This document shows, in pieces, positions 22,891-35,443 of a stretch of 64,000 nt of DNA. The notes under the pieces are model-generated. The model did not search any database. It saw only the letters and a list, made by a program, of their open reading frames with translations, and was not told where the DNA came from. The position numbers and the translations under genes were made by a program. The number at the start of each line of letters is the position of its first letter. Position 1 is the first letter of the stretch. Source of the stretch: Hemibagrus wyckioides (lineage: Eukaryota > Chordata > Actinopteri > Siluriformes > Bagridae); contig NC_080716.1 in the NCBI RefSeq assembly GCF_019097595.1, forward strand, positions 26,111,401-26,175,400, in the 5' to 3' direction.

Positions 22891-24170
22891 AGACAACAAA
22901 GAAAAACTCACAGGCACATAAACATATTCGTATTGATGAATCAATACAGCTGACATGTTTTATCTGTTTCTGATCTTTTTTTTTTAACACTCCCCTAATG
23001 AGTGGATTCATATTGTAGTCTGTACCCAGCTAATTATATAAGTACTTTTGATTGGTGAGAGAGTATCCTATGGAAAGACTATAGGCCGACTGTTTGTTAC
23101 AGAACAAATAAGAATCATTCTTTTTGATATAATAAGGTTTCTGTAAGATGCTTGTGTCCACTGATAATTTTTTTTTTTGGTATAGGAGGTATAAAACACA
23201 TCAGGATGTGCAGTTATGGTTAAATAATCACCTTCTGGTTGGTAACATCAGCATTAAACAACCCTATCATGTTTTATTCCTTACATAGATGGCAAGGCCT
23301 GAAGGAAATTCTATGCTCTAGTTGAATTTAAGCACAACAAATGAGTCTAATGAGTCTTTGTCTGCATCTAAGACTACAGGGCAACTGCACCATCTTTCAT
23401 GGCCCTGGGAAGTTGGATCACTTCACCTTCTACTTATCGATATCCTGCAGCAGTATCCTGCTAGGTCCAGGTGGAGATGGCTGGATGCTGACCTATGCCA
23501 ATATCACTGCTACACTCACTGAAAGTCAAACTTGCCCCAGTTCAGTGACTAGAATGAGACTTCAGGATTCAAATAAAGCCCATAACAAGAACATTCTTAG
23601 TAAAATAAAAGTGCTAGATCATCTTACTCAGGATGAAGCACAAAAAAGTTACAATCAGAAGCATTCTTAGTGGAACAACTTCTTTCATTAGTGTACAGGA
23701 AGCTCGGCCAGTGATGAGTCTCGGCAGCCCAAATTCAAAACACAACAGCAGATCCCGGATCAGTGGAGGTCCATTTCCCCATTGCTGCTCTAACCACAGA
23801 GCTCCCAGTCGTCCAGACAGAGACATACAGCAGATCACTCTCTGCTTTTAGTGGCACTGCGGCCTAGCCTTAATGGCACCCATGTCCTCTTAAAGCTTTA
23901 TTCTCCCCCTCCCATTCTCCTTTTAAAGAGCCCCTAAGAAGCTTCTGGTTTCAGTAATTCCGCCAGGATCCAGACAGCAAAACGAGAGACAATCAATCGC
24001 TCCCTCTTTCTCTGAACTTAAAATGTAACTCTTACATAACTACTTAGCTAATGTCCTACTCTGTATCCATATTATCCATAAATGCGAGCAGATTTGCAAT
24101 AAGTAGTGTTACCGTTTGGCCTTAAGAAATGCCCCCGACGCAGACCGTGCCAAAAAGAGAGAGCGCAGTT
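22891..24170. other. Intron, no gene recognised
   Basis: Ordinary sequence with short T runs near 22976 and 23168. Nothing else recognised. Confidence 0.5.
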
Positions 24171-24620
24171 ACGAGCATCTTTTAAATAATTGAACTAAGT
24201 TGCTTTTGTTATCGTTTCCTTCGGCCGTGTCCGTATCATGTGCTTCGGTGACTTCAGAGAGAGGTAAAGGAGATGCAGGCGGTAGGAGAAATAAATAGCG
24301 AGCAGAATTCACACAGGGTCCAAACACACACATACATGCGCACACACACACACACACACACACATGCACACCACTCACACATGCTGTGTGTAAGTGTGTG
24401 AGTGTGTGCACGAGTCCCAAGGCAACAAAGATGCATCTCTTCTGCATTTGGCCCCCTTATGGGCTCCAATCTTTCCCTCTGTGTCGCCAAGCCAACCCTT
24501 TTATTCTCCGCAGCACTCCTTCCTCTTCTCTCTCTCTCTCTCTCTCTCTCTGGGGTTTAAATACTTCACTCTCCGATGGCTGGATTTCTTAGTCGCATCT
24601 TCTGCTTCATAAGAAAAGCA
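24171..24620. repeat. CA and CT microsatellites in intron
   Basis: A CA run at about 24339-24363, GT-rich repeats to 24412 and a CT run at about 24527-24551. The open frames here follow the repeats. Confidence 0.9.
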
Positions 24621-26040
24621 AATGGCTTTTTAAAAAATAAATAAATAAAAATCTACCTATGCTAGATTCTTGTGTAAGATTAGAATTTTTAGATATCTGG
24701 AATAAACATGGCTCACTTTTTCTTTTCTTTTTTTTTTTCTTTTTTTGGACATACACATTCTCTTCATTTGCTGTTAATTCAAGTGTGTATTATTTGTGGA
24801 ATCAAAAACAATAGCACCGAGCAGAGACATACAGAGTTGAATGAAGACACAAGGCTGTGACTAATTTCTTTCTAGCCCAGATAGTAGATTAACGTAATTG
24901 TTGATCATTATGTCCAATTATTACACTAAATTAAATGTCCTCTAGATTCTGTGCGCATTGTGGCCATTTTATTTAAATCTGCTTCACCAGCAGATCCATA
25001 ACACATCATCAGCAATGAGTGAGAAATAAAATCATATGAATAAATAAAAAAGGCTGAGAACCTAGAAATAAACGAGGAAAATAATAGAAGGTTGTGTTTG
25101 ATAGGGTGTGTTCCTGTTGGATTGTGTAATTTTACAGATAGTTCCGTTTCTTGTTCAAATTCTAGCAAGTCGTCTGTGTCCGCAGATCTCAAATATAGCT
25201 GTTAAAATATGCTGTTTTCATTATTTTTTCTTTTTCACCAAGCGTTCTCTGCCTCCACTAATCACTCGTCCATTTCTTCACTAGCGTGGCAAACATCCTA
25301 GCGCATGCTTCATGCTTTCTTAAAGAGAACGGAGGCTTGTGATGAATTTGTCATCGTGTCGTATCAAAAACTCATTTGGTTGAGGAGCAGATTTCGGTAA
25401 GAAGGAGACAAAATAAAAGGTCAAATTCAATTGCCTTTGCTGCTGGCCAAGCTGTACCCAATGACGCGCAATAATCTAATACATGATGCTATCACAATAT
25501 CAGCGAATCCTACGGCAACTGCAAATAATGACACAATATTCTGTCTCTCGGAGGACTCGGAGCACTCCTTCCTCTAAATGAGTTCGGTTGTTTGTCTTTG
25601 TGCCTTGTGACTGCTCCCGCTAAAGATGTGCTGCTCCAAAAATAAAGCGACCAGGGACGGGAGGGATCATTGAATCATACAAGCATGGATCACATGGTCG
25701 TCGATAAAGAAATAAAAAAAATAAATAAAAAAGGCGCTCATACATCGTTCGCTCTCAAATAAAGGATACGCTGAAAATAGCAAAGCGGCTGATTTAAATA
25801 ACCCTTAACAAATATTTGACTTTAATATCTCTTGACACAGACCTGAGGAAACGACACGTTTGGGTGAAATACAGGTAAGAAAAATGTGTGTGGGGGAAAA
25901 AATGACATTCTGAGGATGTAGAGATGATTGTGTCTGTCTAATGGACCAAAAGAGACACAAAAGAAAAGGAAAAGTTAAAAGTTAAGAGAGAAAAAGAGGA
26001 AAAGAGAAAGAGATGGAGAAACTCCCTCCGTCCCTTCCTC
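24621..26040. other. Intron, no gene recognised
   Basis: Mixed sequence with T runs near 24725. Some balanced stretches (25300-25480) could be regulatory. None is decisive. Confidence 0.45.
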
Positions 26041-26045
26041 CCTCC

Positions 26046-26091
<46 letters not shown>

Positions 26092-26095
26092 CCCC
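26041..26095. repeat. (CT)n microsatellite
   Basis: About 20 CT units flanked by pyrimidine-rich sequence. Confidence 0.95.
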
Positions 26096-26119
26096 CTCCT
26101 TCTTCCATTCCTCTGCTCC

Positions 26120-26395
26120 CCCAGGAGACTTCCCTTGATGCCAAGCATTCATCATCTAGCCTCTAATATCAGTTATTCAGTGGCTCCTCTGCTTACAGCA
26201 GAATTAATTTGGGCTTTAATTACTCTCATCGGTGGAATGCTGATGAGGGAGGGAGAGGAAGCAGCCTGGGACGCCGCTCATTCCACCGCCTTCATTCAGG
26301 ACTCAATTCCAGCAGGACCCAGACGCTGGCAAACAACCGGCAGGCCAGCCAGGAGCGCCACACCGGGACCCACTGCCGCAGAGACGGGGGGATGG
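26120..26395. promoter_or_regulatory. Candidate conserved noncoding element
   Basis: Balanced block with AGAATTAATTTGGGCTTTAA and neighbouring AT-cored sites near 26200-26225. It lies between two low-complexity tracts. Inferred. Confidence 0.35.
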
Positions 26396-26564
26396 GGAGA
26401 GAGAGAGAGAGAGAGAGAGGCAGAGAGACAGGCAGAAATAGATGGAGAGAGAGTGAGTGAGTGAGTGAGTGAGTGAGTGAGTGAGTGAGTGAGTGAGTGA
26501 GTGAGTGAGTGACTGAATCAGACAGAGACAGAGTAAGAGACAGGCAGAATTAGATGGGGAGAAC

Positions 26565-26619
<55 letters not shown>

Positions 26620-27790
26620 CGACAGGCTGAAACAGATGGCGTGAGAAAGACAGAGAAAGAGAAAATGACAGGCAGAGAGACAGGCATAAATAAATGGAGA
26701 GAGACAGAGACAGAGAGACAGGCAGAAATAGATGGAGAGAGAAAAAGAGACAGAGAGACAGGCAGAAATAGATGGAGAGAGACAGAGAGGCAGGCAGAAA
26801 TAGATGGAGAGAGACAGAGACAGAGAGACAGGCAGAAATAGATGGAGAGAGAAAAAGAGACAGAGAGACAGGCAGAAATAGATGGAGAGAGACAGAGAGG
26901 CAGGCAGAAATAGATGGAGAGAGAAAAAGAGACAGAGAGACAGGCAGAAATAGATGGAGAGAGAAAAAGAGACAGAGAGACAGGCAGAAATAGATGGAGA
27001 GAGACAGAGAGGCAGGCAGAAATAGATGGAGAGAGAAAAAGAGGCAGAGAGACAGGCAGAAATAGATGGAGAGAGACAGAGACAGAGAGGCTGATAGAAA
27101 TAGATGGAGAGAGACAGAGACAGAGAGACAGACAGAAATAGATGGAGAGAGAAAAAGAGACAGAGAGACAGGCAGAAATAGATGGAGAGAGAAAAAGAGA
27201 CAGAGAGACAGGCAGAAATAGATGGAGAGAGAAAAAGAGACAGAGAGACAGGCAGAAATAGATGGAGAGAGACAGAGAGATAGGCAGAAATAGATGGAGA
27301 GAGACAGAGAGGCAGGCAGAAATAGATGGAGAGAGAAAAAGAGACAGAGAGACAGGCAGAAATAGATGGAGAGAGACAGAGAGGCAGGCAGAAATAGATG
27401 GAGAGAGAAAAAGAGGCAGAGAGACAGGCAGAAATAGATGGAGAGAGAAAAAGAGACAGAGAGACAGGCAGAAATAGATGGAGAGAGACAGAGAGGCTGA
27501 CAGAAATAGATGGAGAGAGACAGAGACAGAGAGACAGACAGAAATAGATGGAGAGAGAAAAAGAGACAGAGAGACAGGCAGAAATAGATGGAGAGAGAAA
27601 AAGAGACAGAGAGACAGGCAGAAATAGATGGAGAGAGAAAAAGAGACAGAGAGACAGGCAGAAATAGATGGAGAGAGACAGAGAGACAGGCAGAAATAGA
27701 TGGAGAGAGACAGAGAGGCAGGCAGAAATAGATGGAGAGAGACAAAGAGACAGGCAGAGAGACAGGCAGAAAGAGAGACAGAGAGAAGGA
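26396..27790. repeat. Purine-only minisatellite, 32-40 bp units
   Basis: About 1.4 kb that is almost entirely A and G apart from scattered C/T in the core. The core CAGAAATAGATGG recurs about 29 times, spaced mainly 32, 38 or 40 bp by blocks of GAGAGAAAAAGAGACAGAGA or shorter. A (GAGT)n block lies at 26449-26512 and a GA run at about 26580-26617. Long frames on both strands (the minus one spans 26303-27814) exist only because the repeat lacks stops. They are not genes. The znf521 transcript would carry the pyrimidine-rich strand. Confidence 0.96.
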
Positions 27791-28540
27791 AAAATTTTGC
27801 AGAATGATGAACATGAAAAGAGCGAAGAATTATATATGGAAGAGAAAAGATAAAGAAAGACACAGCTATGAAATGACAGGGAGGTAGAGGGAGACAGAGA
27901 GAACAGACCCAAAAGAGCACAAATCTCTATAAAAATTTATTTTGAAAAAATATATAAAAAATTATTTAGTATTTATTGAAAATTCTGTAAATGTTTTAAC
28001 ACAAAGTATCTAAAAATAATTTTTTGTCAAATTATTCTGTAAAAGTTTTAAAACTAAAATATTTACAAATATCTGTCAGTTCTTATATATTGCAATATAT
28101 TTAAACAAAACACAAAATTACCGCAAAAATCTTGATTTTGTTAAAAGAAATGAATAAAAGGTCTAATGAGAAACATCTCCAACTTTCTATTAAAAACGTC
28201 TATAAAGGTTTTCATTCAAATAACTACAATTTGTTTTATTTAATTTAAAAAAAGTAAAAAGTTTTAAGTTTATTTTTTATTTATTTACAAATAAAAATTT
28301 TAATGAAAACCCCTACAAAAGTATATTTTGTTTATTTATTTATGACGCTGTAAATGTCGACAACTCTTTAAAACTTTCTTTAAAACTACAAAAACATCTA
28401 AAAAAAAATCTATTATTTTTTTATTTATTTAAAAAAAATCCATAAAGATTTTAACAAAAAATATCAACAAAAGTCTATTTTTAAAAATAAAAATAAAAAA
28501 TGATTGTAATATTTTGCTGGTAAGAGAAAAAACTAGAAAA
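27791..28540. other. AT-rich intron, no feature recognised
   Basis: After the purine array the sequence becomes very AT-rich with A runs and TTTATTTA stretches. Nothing recognised. Confidence 0.6.
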
Positions 28541-28559
28541 GTGTATTATGACATAATTC

Positions 28560-29130
28560 ATCAGAATATTGGTATCGTATCACTATAACCCCCAGAGCTG
28601 TTATGTAGTCGTGTGTAGAGTGAGTGTTGGAGGAGGTAATAGTTATAGTGTACTGTACGGCTGTGAGAAGGAGCAGAGCAGCAGGAAAAAGCAGCACTCG
28701 GCCTTTTCGAAAGCCTCTGCCACGCTTATGGAATGCAGCATATTGGCTAAGGATTGTGATTGATTGGCCGAGTCTGCCATAGCGATTCGTTTGATTAAAT
28801 GGAACCACGGGACTCCCGTCCAAGTCTTAATGAAGCAGCCATCGAAAAGCTGGCGGAAAAAAAGTCAGGAGAGGAGCCAGGAAGCCTACTGCTCGAGTCG
28901 GAATGGGAAATGAGTTGCGAGCGCCTCTCGACTGCAGGACGGCGTCACGCAGGACGCTGAAGAGCGGCCACGATCGGCCCTGCTTCACTGTCCAGGCACG
29001 CGATCTGCAGCGGAATGCGCTGTAATTGCCAAAGAGCGAGAGGTCATTATTAAGAGTGATTTAAAGTGGCTACGAATGCGCTTGAGCACGAGGAAAGTGC
29101 TAAATGACCCAGCGCAGGATTAGATCTTAT
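28560..29130. promoter_or_regulatory. Candidate conserved noncoding island
   Basis: Balanced, CpG-containing sequence with GGATTGTGATTGATTGGCC near 28749 and TTAAGAGTGATTTAAAGTGG near 29049. Sharp contrast with the AT-rich DNA to the left. Inferred regulatory. Confidence 0.36.
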
Positions 29131-30844
29131 AGATTTACTAGCAGTAAAACTTCCCTCATACCTCATACTATTTACTTGGGATCTCTTTTCTTCTTTCTTG
29201 AACATTCTTAATATTAAAACCTAAAAAACTCTGACAGTTATATCACCCTTTCTGTCACTGCTCATACGTCTGGTAGATAATTTCATCCACAGCGACGTGA
29301 ACTTATGCAACTTAATTCAGGACTATAGCAGAAGAAAGGCTCCAGTGATAATAGCCTCAGTTTTCCACATATGATTAGAAACATGTGATGTAAAAAAAAA
29401 AAAAAACAGAGCATGAAACTCAACTATGCTGCTTCTACAAAGCAGATGAAGCAGAATCAAGGCGATCTTAGAAGTAAAACAGAGCCGTTCTTAAAAAGAT
29501 AATAAGTGACAGATCGCTGTGACGCAACCCGATACTATAACAAGTTGTTATGTTCCAATAAGGAAACATCCTGAAGTGTTTTATTTCTCTAATACCACAG
29601 ACGAATGCCACATGTTTAAATAAGAACGATAAGTTGTAGGTTTTTTATCTGTTTCTAGTTAATGACCACGGAAACTATTACTGAGGAAAATAAAGTGCCA
29701 AAGTGCCAAATCCTCCCTCTGGAAGACTTTTCAAGTCAGGACAGTTACGCGACATAAGCGTCTCTTCATGGAAAAACTTCACCATATCAAGAATTACGTG
29801 AAGGTGTTGAGCATGCGCCTCAAAAATAAGCCCCTGTGTTATTATTGAAATGAAAATAATGCAAGTTTATTAATATAAACCATGAGACTGGGAACTATAG
29901 TCTGAGCTGCTGGATTAGAAAATTAATCTAGACCAATCAGAAGTGAGAATTCACGTCACCTGTCGATCAGCTCAAACGTGTTCAGTACACCCATACGGAA
30001 GCAGATAGCTATAAAATATCACACGTATGTTTTTCTGTTTGTTCTCACAAAAACGTGTCCTAACTCCTGATAGATTCGCTTGCGTGTGAACCACATCGTC
30101 TAATCCGCTTCAATTTGTCTCCTTAAAAGGCCTGCGAGGACAGAAAAGGTTCCAAAAAAAAAAAAAAAAGAAAGGAAAAAAAAGCGCCGATGTTTTCGTT
30201 TTCGTCCCCGAGTCCCAACATTTGTGCTAATAGTAACATGAGTATTGACTGTGTAATTATGTGGAGCACCGTCTCTACTGGGAGAGCAGGCGGATATCAG
30301 AATAACACCGCCATAATTAATGTATGCCAATACTGTATGAGAGAGGAGGGATTGAAAAGGTAGAAAAAAAAAACTGGGTTGAAATTAATAATCACACGCA
30401 TTCACTCAGTCACATGAACACACACACACACACACAGAAGCAATTATAAACATCAAACCTCTGAGTGGAAACTAGATGAAGTTGCTCAAGAGGTAAGAGA
30501 GGACACACGAGTAGATAAACAGTGTCGGTTGTACACACAATCATGCTAATCATGCTAATACCTAACAACATGTAGCCGTTGTATATGTATAAAGTGATGG
30601 ATGGGGTAGTAGGGGGTTAATAAAATGCTGCAGATGATCATCATACACCTACAAAAGTGATGCATTGTATTCAATCATGCACAGGCATTTCTTTTTCTTT
30701 TTTTTTTCTTGCAGGAATAAACTGTAAATTCATGATGGAGAAGCAAACAAGGTCAAAAGCCATTTCGCCTACAGCTCTCTTGCTCTCTCTCTCTCTCTCG
30801 CTCTCTCTGTCTCTCTCTCTCTTTCTCTCTCTGTGTCTCTCTAT
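29131..30844. other. Intron with repeat fragments and microsatellites
   Basis: Contains a fragment near 29905-29955 (GACCAATCAGAAGTGAGAAT) that is the reverse complement of the end of the 32300 repeat. It also has a poly-A at 30153-30168, a CA run at 30419-30437 and a CT run at about 30780-30842. No gene. Confidence 0.6.
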
Positions 30845-31080
30845 TTCTCACACACAGATTGTAAGGGAGCTGTTAGCTGTTGTGAGGAGGTCACGGGAGA
30901 AGACGTGATCCCGGGTGGGGGTGTGTGGCCCTTGCGCAGGTGGAGAGGCGCTCGTATGCAGCCGCTTTGGCTCCGACTCTTGCGAGCTTTCTGACAGTAA
31001 TGAGCTTCTGGGTCACCACTGCTTTGCACATTAATATTTCTTAATGATAATAATCATTACGCCAGACGCATCTTTTCTCA
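30845..31080. promoter_or_regulatory. Candidate conserved noncoding element
   Basis: Balanced block ending TTAATATTTCTTAATGATAA and ATCATTACGCCAGACGC. Not repetitive. Inferred. Confidence 0.33.
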
Positions 31081-31215
31081 ATGTGAATTTGTGTGTGTGA
31101 GTGTGTGTGTGTGTGTGTGTGAGATTGTGTTTTCAGGGGGGATGGTGGGGGATGCTGGCAAAAAAAAAAGTGCCAGGGAGGCGGATAACAGCAGATAGTG
31201 TGTGTGTGTGTGTGA
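31081..31215. repeat. (GT)n microsatellites
   Basis: GT runs at about 31092-31121 and 31198-31214 separated by a G-rich stretch. Confidence 0.92.
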
Positions 31216-31900
31216 GACAATAGCTATCATCATTAATGGGATCAAACAGCAATTAACACCTCTTAGTTGTTAAAAAATGAAAATGCTGAGCATGCGTTTG
31301 CCCTTTAGCCTCAAACGTGGTAGTAACATTTAGATGATTTCCCTCACGCAGATGCTGTTTGGATCCTTGGGAATTATACGCAATCATAAATTTGAAGGAA
31401 TCCCCTTTGCGAATTATGTTTGACAAAGTCAGAAGTGTGTTACGAGTTACTGTATAGAGTTGTACTTCGATCAGTTCGGCTTTCAACTTGAGTTTTAAAC
31501 GTACACCTACTCCGTACCTCATACATTTTCACATCAAACTCAATCTCAATTATAATTCTGTAGCCTTCCTTTTCATTTATTTTACTAGACAAACCTCCGC
31601 CCATCCATCCAAGCCGGCGAAGACGGATCTCCGAGCGTTCACAGTATTCGCAGCGAACCCTCGCCTCATTTAATACAACTGTCAGAGCTGGCATATCACA
31701 GTCCATTATCTGTCCTGTCCACATTCATTATTGAAGCTAATGATCTGTTGTCCTCCATGCACCTCATTGAAGGGGGACTACATTAGAAGTCGCTCAGTAA
31801 GTTAATTAGTAATTATAAACCTTAAGGATTAATCAGAGCGAGAGCGGCTTAAGGTTTGCGTCTCCAAACCGGAGATGTCGGGGGAAGGGAGCCGAAAGAC
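31216..31900. promoter_or_regulatory. Strong candidate conserved noncoding island
   Basis: About 680 bp of non-repetitive complex sequence. The part 31680-31870 is the most enhancer-like, with GTTAATTAGTAATTATAAAC at 31801-31820 (paired homeodomain cores) and TTATTGAAGCTAATGATC near 31730. No coding frame is credible. Needs alignment. Confidence 0.42.
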
Positions 31901-32299
31901 AGTACAAGACAAAGAATGGGCATTGAGTTTGCACAGCGTTTTTGGGGGTGAAAATAATAATGTAGGCCTTAACATTTTCAAATAGATGTGTAATTAGTGT
32001 AAAAAGGTAGTGTAAGGTAAGTGATGATACTCCTCCAGCCTAAATTTGACTCTGAAGAAAGGAAATGGCTCACAAGCACCACTGTTCATCTACACAATTA
32101 TGATTTCCATATTCAAGCCAATTGGATAAAGTAATATTGATAGAAACACATGGTGACACGAAGGCATCCATGACTGATGCAACTGCACACACATAAGGAC
32201 AAACCTTCCTCATCTGCCTGCACTGGAATTAATAACGTGATGCAAACTCTGTTTCTGCCTTACAGCCAGGCCATGTGCTGAAATCACTTATACATCAGC
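31901..32299. other. Intron, no feature recognised
   Basis: Ordinary intronic sequence. Confidence 0.5.
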
Positions 32300-32620
32300 G
32301 CTGCTGAATTTGTGAGTCTGATTGGTCAGAAGGTGTTGATTCGTTTTCTATAACAGGAGTACTGACATTAAATCTGTCTATAAGGGTTTATATTAATGCT
32401 ATTGCTTGTAGAGTAACAGTTCAGCTCATTTACTGGGTCTTAAACAGATTTATTAGATAAATGTGCAGCTGTTTTTCAGGAACTGTTCTGTCAGGAGATT
32501 TTTGGAAGGAGTCTCCAGTGTCAGCTCTTTGGAGTAAGGTTAAATAAATCCAATTCAATTTTATTTCTATAAATGGATTTTGTCACAAAACAGCTTTACA
32601 GAAAAAAATATATAAAGATG
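32300..32620 (+). repeat. Dispersed MITE-like repeat plus a second repeat fragment
   Basis: Starts with GTCTGATTGGTCAGAAGGTG and CGTTTTCTATAAC and ends near TTGGAAGGAGTCTCCAGTGT. The same phrases occur at 53825-54070 and in part at 1308. Directly after it, 32549-32605 (CAATTCAATTTTATTTCTAT ... CAGCTTTACAGAA) matches another very common teleost repeat. I recall the first family from catfish sequence. Confidence 0.65.
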
Positions 32621-33418
32621 AAGCCATATAACTTTAGGCTCTGAAAGAAGAAAACCAAAACAAAAACTTGAAGATTTGGTCCAGGCCATACTATTTTTTA
32701 TACTGTTTAAAGTTTTAATATTAAAAAAATAAATAAATAAATGATACATTTATAAGATAAAAATTTTGATATTTCAAAATGTTTTCAAATATTTAAAAAT
32801 ATTGAGATATTTAAAAATTTCAAAGATTAAAATGGAAATTTTTAAATATTTTATTTAAAGATAAAAAAAAAAAGTTTTATTCTAAAAAGATAGCTAATAT
32901 TAAGAAAGATATTTAAGCATTCACTCAGGCTCACCTTGTTACAAGTCCTTAGTCTCATTAATATATATAAATTTATATATTTATCTATACATATTATCGC
33001 TATAATTTATCACTAACAAGCCAGCCAGAGGTGACGGTGGTACAGAAAAATTCCCTGAGATGGAATATGAGGCAGAAACCCCAGATAGTGTGATTATAAA
33101 TCATTTCCCTTCTATAACTGTGTACTTAAATGGTCAGAAAGTGCAACTGGAAAAGCAGAAAATTCATTCTAGTTTTATCTAGACTTAAATCTTACTGAAG
33201 TTATTAACTGTTCACTGATGGAGATGATGATCTGGTCCTATCAGCTGCACCATCAGGTTTTATAAATGGTATCATCCACAGCACCCCGAAGCTGGAACTG
33301 GAACTGCAGGATTTCTGACACTCCTTACAACTGACATATGACTTTCTGGTCAGTTTTTTTGGGTCTAAATACCTTCAGCAGAGAAGCAAACAAGACTAAT
33401 GTTAATTTTAACTTTTTA
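32621..33418. other. AT-rich intron, no gene
   Basis: A- and T-rich sequence with AAATATT runs. Nothing recognised. Confidence 0.55.
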
Positions 33419-33655
33419 AGCAGTGGTAGCTCAAGTGATTAAAGCTCTGCTTTGTTGATCAGAGGATCAGGGTTCAAGCCCCAGCGTTGCCACTGCTGGG
33501 TCCTTAAGCAAGGCTCTAAACCCTCACTGCTCCAAGGGTGCTGTATCATGACTGACCCTGTGCTCTAACCCCAACCTCCACAGTTGGGATATGCAAAGAA
33601 ATAATTTCACTGGGCTGTAACGTATATATATGACAATTAAAGTCTTCTTCACTGA
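33419..33655 (+). mobile_element. V-SINE-like tRNA-derived SINE
   Basis: The 5' part has an A-box-like GTGGTAGCTCAAGTGATTAA and a B-box-like GGTTCAAGCCC in tRNA spacing. The middle has the core CCTTAAGCAAGGCTCTAAAC and CCCCAACCTCC shared with the two minus-oriented copies at 50638 and 51412. The 3' end is TATATATGACAATTAAAG. tRNA-derived head plus conserved core fits the V-SINE superfamily of fish. Confidence 0.8.
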
Positions 33656-34689
33656 TAATCCGTACATGCTGTTCTTTTATACATACAAAACAATGCGAGT
33701 AGCAGCAAAATTTCTCTGGTATTAGAAGAAATAAACACTTCAGTATTGGAAAATAATCCATTACAGGATGGTAACAGTAACTGTGCTTCAGAGTAAACAG
33801 CATCGATTATTATTTTCCTATAACAGCACAACCCTAAGTCTTTTCTTCCTTATATAATCTAGATGATTCTTCTAGAAAACTTTGCAGCTATGAATGCTGT
33901 TAATTCTCCTGCTACTGAAACCAAGTCATATAGTTTACAGCATGGGGCATCACATTAACACCCTGCTTTATTGATTATTTTCATATGACTGCAGGATTTT
34001 TTTCCCCCTCATACATTATATGATATTAAGTCTCTTTTTTAAGGAGTTATCAGTCACCGTGAGCTGATTAATGCTAAACTATGGCACTGTGTTTGATACT
34101 AACATGTAGGGAAAACCAAATGACACACTGACGCTTTAATACTCTAATGCTTAATATGTGAGTTTGTTTATTAACTCAGAAAAACATGTGAGTGAGATTT
34201 AGGATTTGCTGTTCATGATGTATTGGAATGGAGGAACTGTAAGTTCAAGAAATAAAATTCAAAAGTTGTGGGTGTTAATCAAGTACAGGCAAAAAGTTGG
34301 GCAATGATATGCTGCTAGAAATAAGGATAGTGGTAATAATAGCCAGTGGCCACATGTAATTGGTTGACTTAAAATTGCTAATGTTGAGAGAGAAAAAAAA
34401 TCCGGGGTGAAGCGTAGCCTTCTACAGAATGTTCTAGAGAAACTGCCAGTTAATAACTTTGCAAGTTGACATAAGGTCATAGGTGTAAATTTGATCTCAA
34501 TATTAAGAATTGTGAAAAAAAATGACAAACTATACATATTAATAAATGTGCTAATATTCATTCCACCTCAGTTATTTTCCTTACGCTCCGTATTACTTTC
34601 TCAGTACACAAACCAAAATCCTTTGCTTATACATGCAACCAGCTTTAACATAATCATCGACTCATCCAACCTCGCTATTATTTGCATCC
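33656..34689. repeat. Intron with a MITE arm fragment
   Basis: Positions 33790-33835 (TCGATTATTATTTTCCTATA then ACAGCAC) match one arm of the foldback element at 35307. The rest is AT-rich with no gene. Confidence 0.5.
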
Positions 34690-34940
34690 CGTCAAGGTCT
34701 AACCTGACCAGCTAACCCTTTGCATTATGGCTATCAGGTAGTTCAGGAGGATATAAATAAATAGTGGCGCACTGGCTGGGGACTGGGGGGAGACTTGGCG
34801 GCTGGCCGTTGGCCCGAAGCACCTGAAACCTATTAGAGAGCTTTGGAACATTCCACAGGGTTCCACCGCTGCGGCCAGAGGGCATCGTAAAGGTCTTCGC
34901 AAGAGAGAGCTGCGCTAATCAGCAGCCCGTTCTCCGGTTG
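34690..34940. promoter_or_regulatory. Candidate conserved noncoding element
   Basis: Balanced to GC-rich block with CTTTGCATTATGGCTATCAG near 34718 and CCAGAGGGCATCG, non-repetitive, between AT-rich flanks. Inferred. Confidence 0.34.
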
Positions 34941-35306
34941 ACCCCGGGGGGCCTCGGCAAGGTGAAAAACAAGAAGAATTTGGTCGCATTAAAGGCAAAA
35001 AAAAAAATCTCCGGATGAAAATGTCTCACTGTTGACGAGAAAAGAAAAAAAAAAAAAACACTTGGCTTTGGGAAAAGACGAGGACTCTGGCCTTTAGCAC
35101 CCGCTGATTATAACTGTTTAGTCATATCTAGAGTATTTAATTAACCTAGAGTCATGCATGACATTATAAAAGCTAACTCAAAGGACTTCAGAAGTCTTCT
35201 GAAACACTGAAAAGTTTATACTTTACTCTTACTAAGATAGAACTTGTATGAAATCACAGTTATTCATAAGTACACTAAGGTTTCAATACAAATATCTACT
35301 GTATGT
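34941..35306. other. Intron, no feature recognised
   Basis: A-rich runs near 34998 and 35045. Nothing else recognised. Confidence 0.5.
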
Positions 35307-35443
35307 GAGGAATACAACACTTGGGGGTATGCTGTTATGGGAAAATAATCAACATCAGGCTGGTGTAATGAGGCAAAGCAACCGTGTTACCTAGAAGTTG
35401 ATTATTTTCCCCTAACAGCACGTCCTGTAGTGTTTTACTCCTT
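35307..35443. mobile_element. Foldback MITE
   Basis: Imperfect inverted repeats at 35307-35353 and 35397-35443 (left inner end GGGAAAATAATCAAC, right inner end GTTGATTATTTTCCCC) flank a 43-bp centre. The element has no coding capacity. Related arms occur near 33790 and 60930, so it is a dispersed nonautonomous DNA element. Confidence 0.75.

Noticed and set aside
26303..27912. Very long minus-strand open frames (over 450 codons in all three frames) rich in Ser, Leu, Phe and Cys
   Set aside because: They exist only because the purine-rich tandem repeat has no stop codons on the opposite strand. All three frames are open over the same DNA and show the same periodic peptide, so this is not coding.
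33419..33500. tRNA gene
   Set aside because: A- and B-box-like sequences are present, but the cloverleaf is not supported and the segment continues into a SINE core shared with two other copies.
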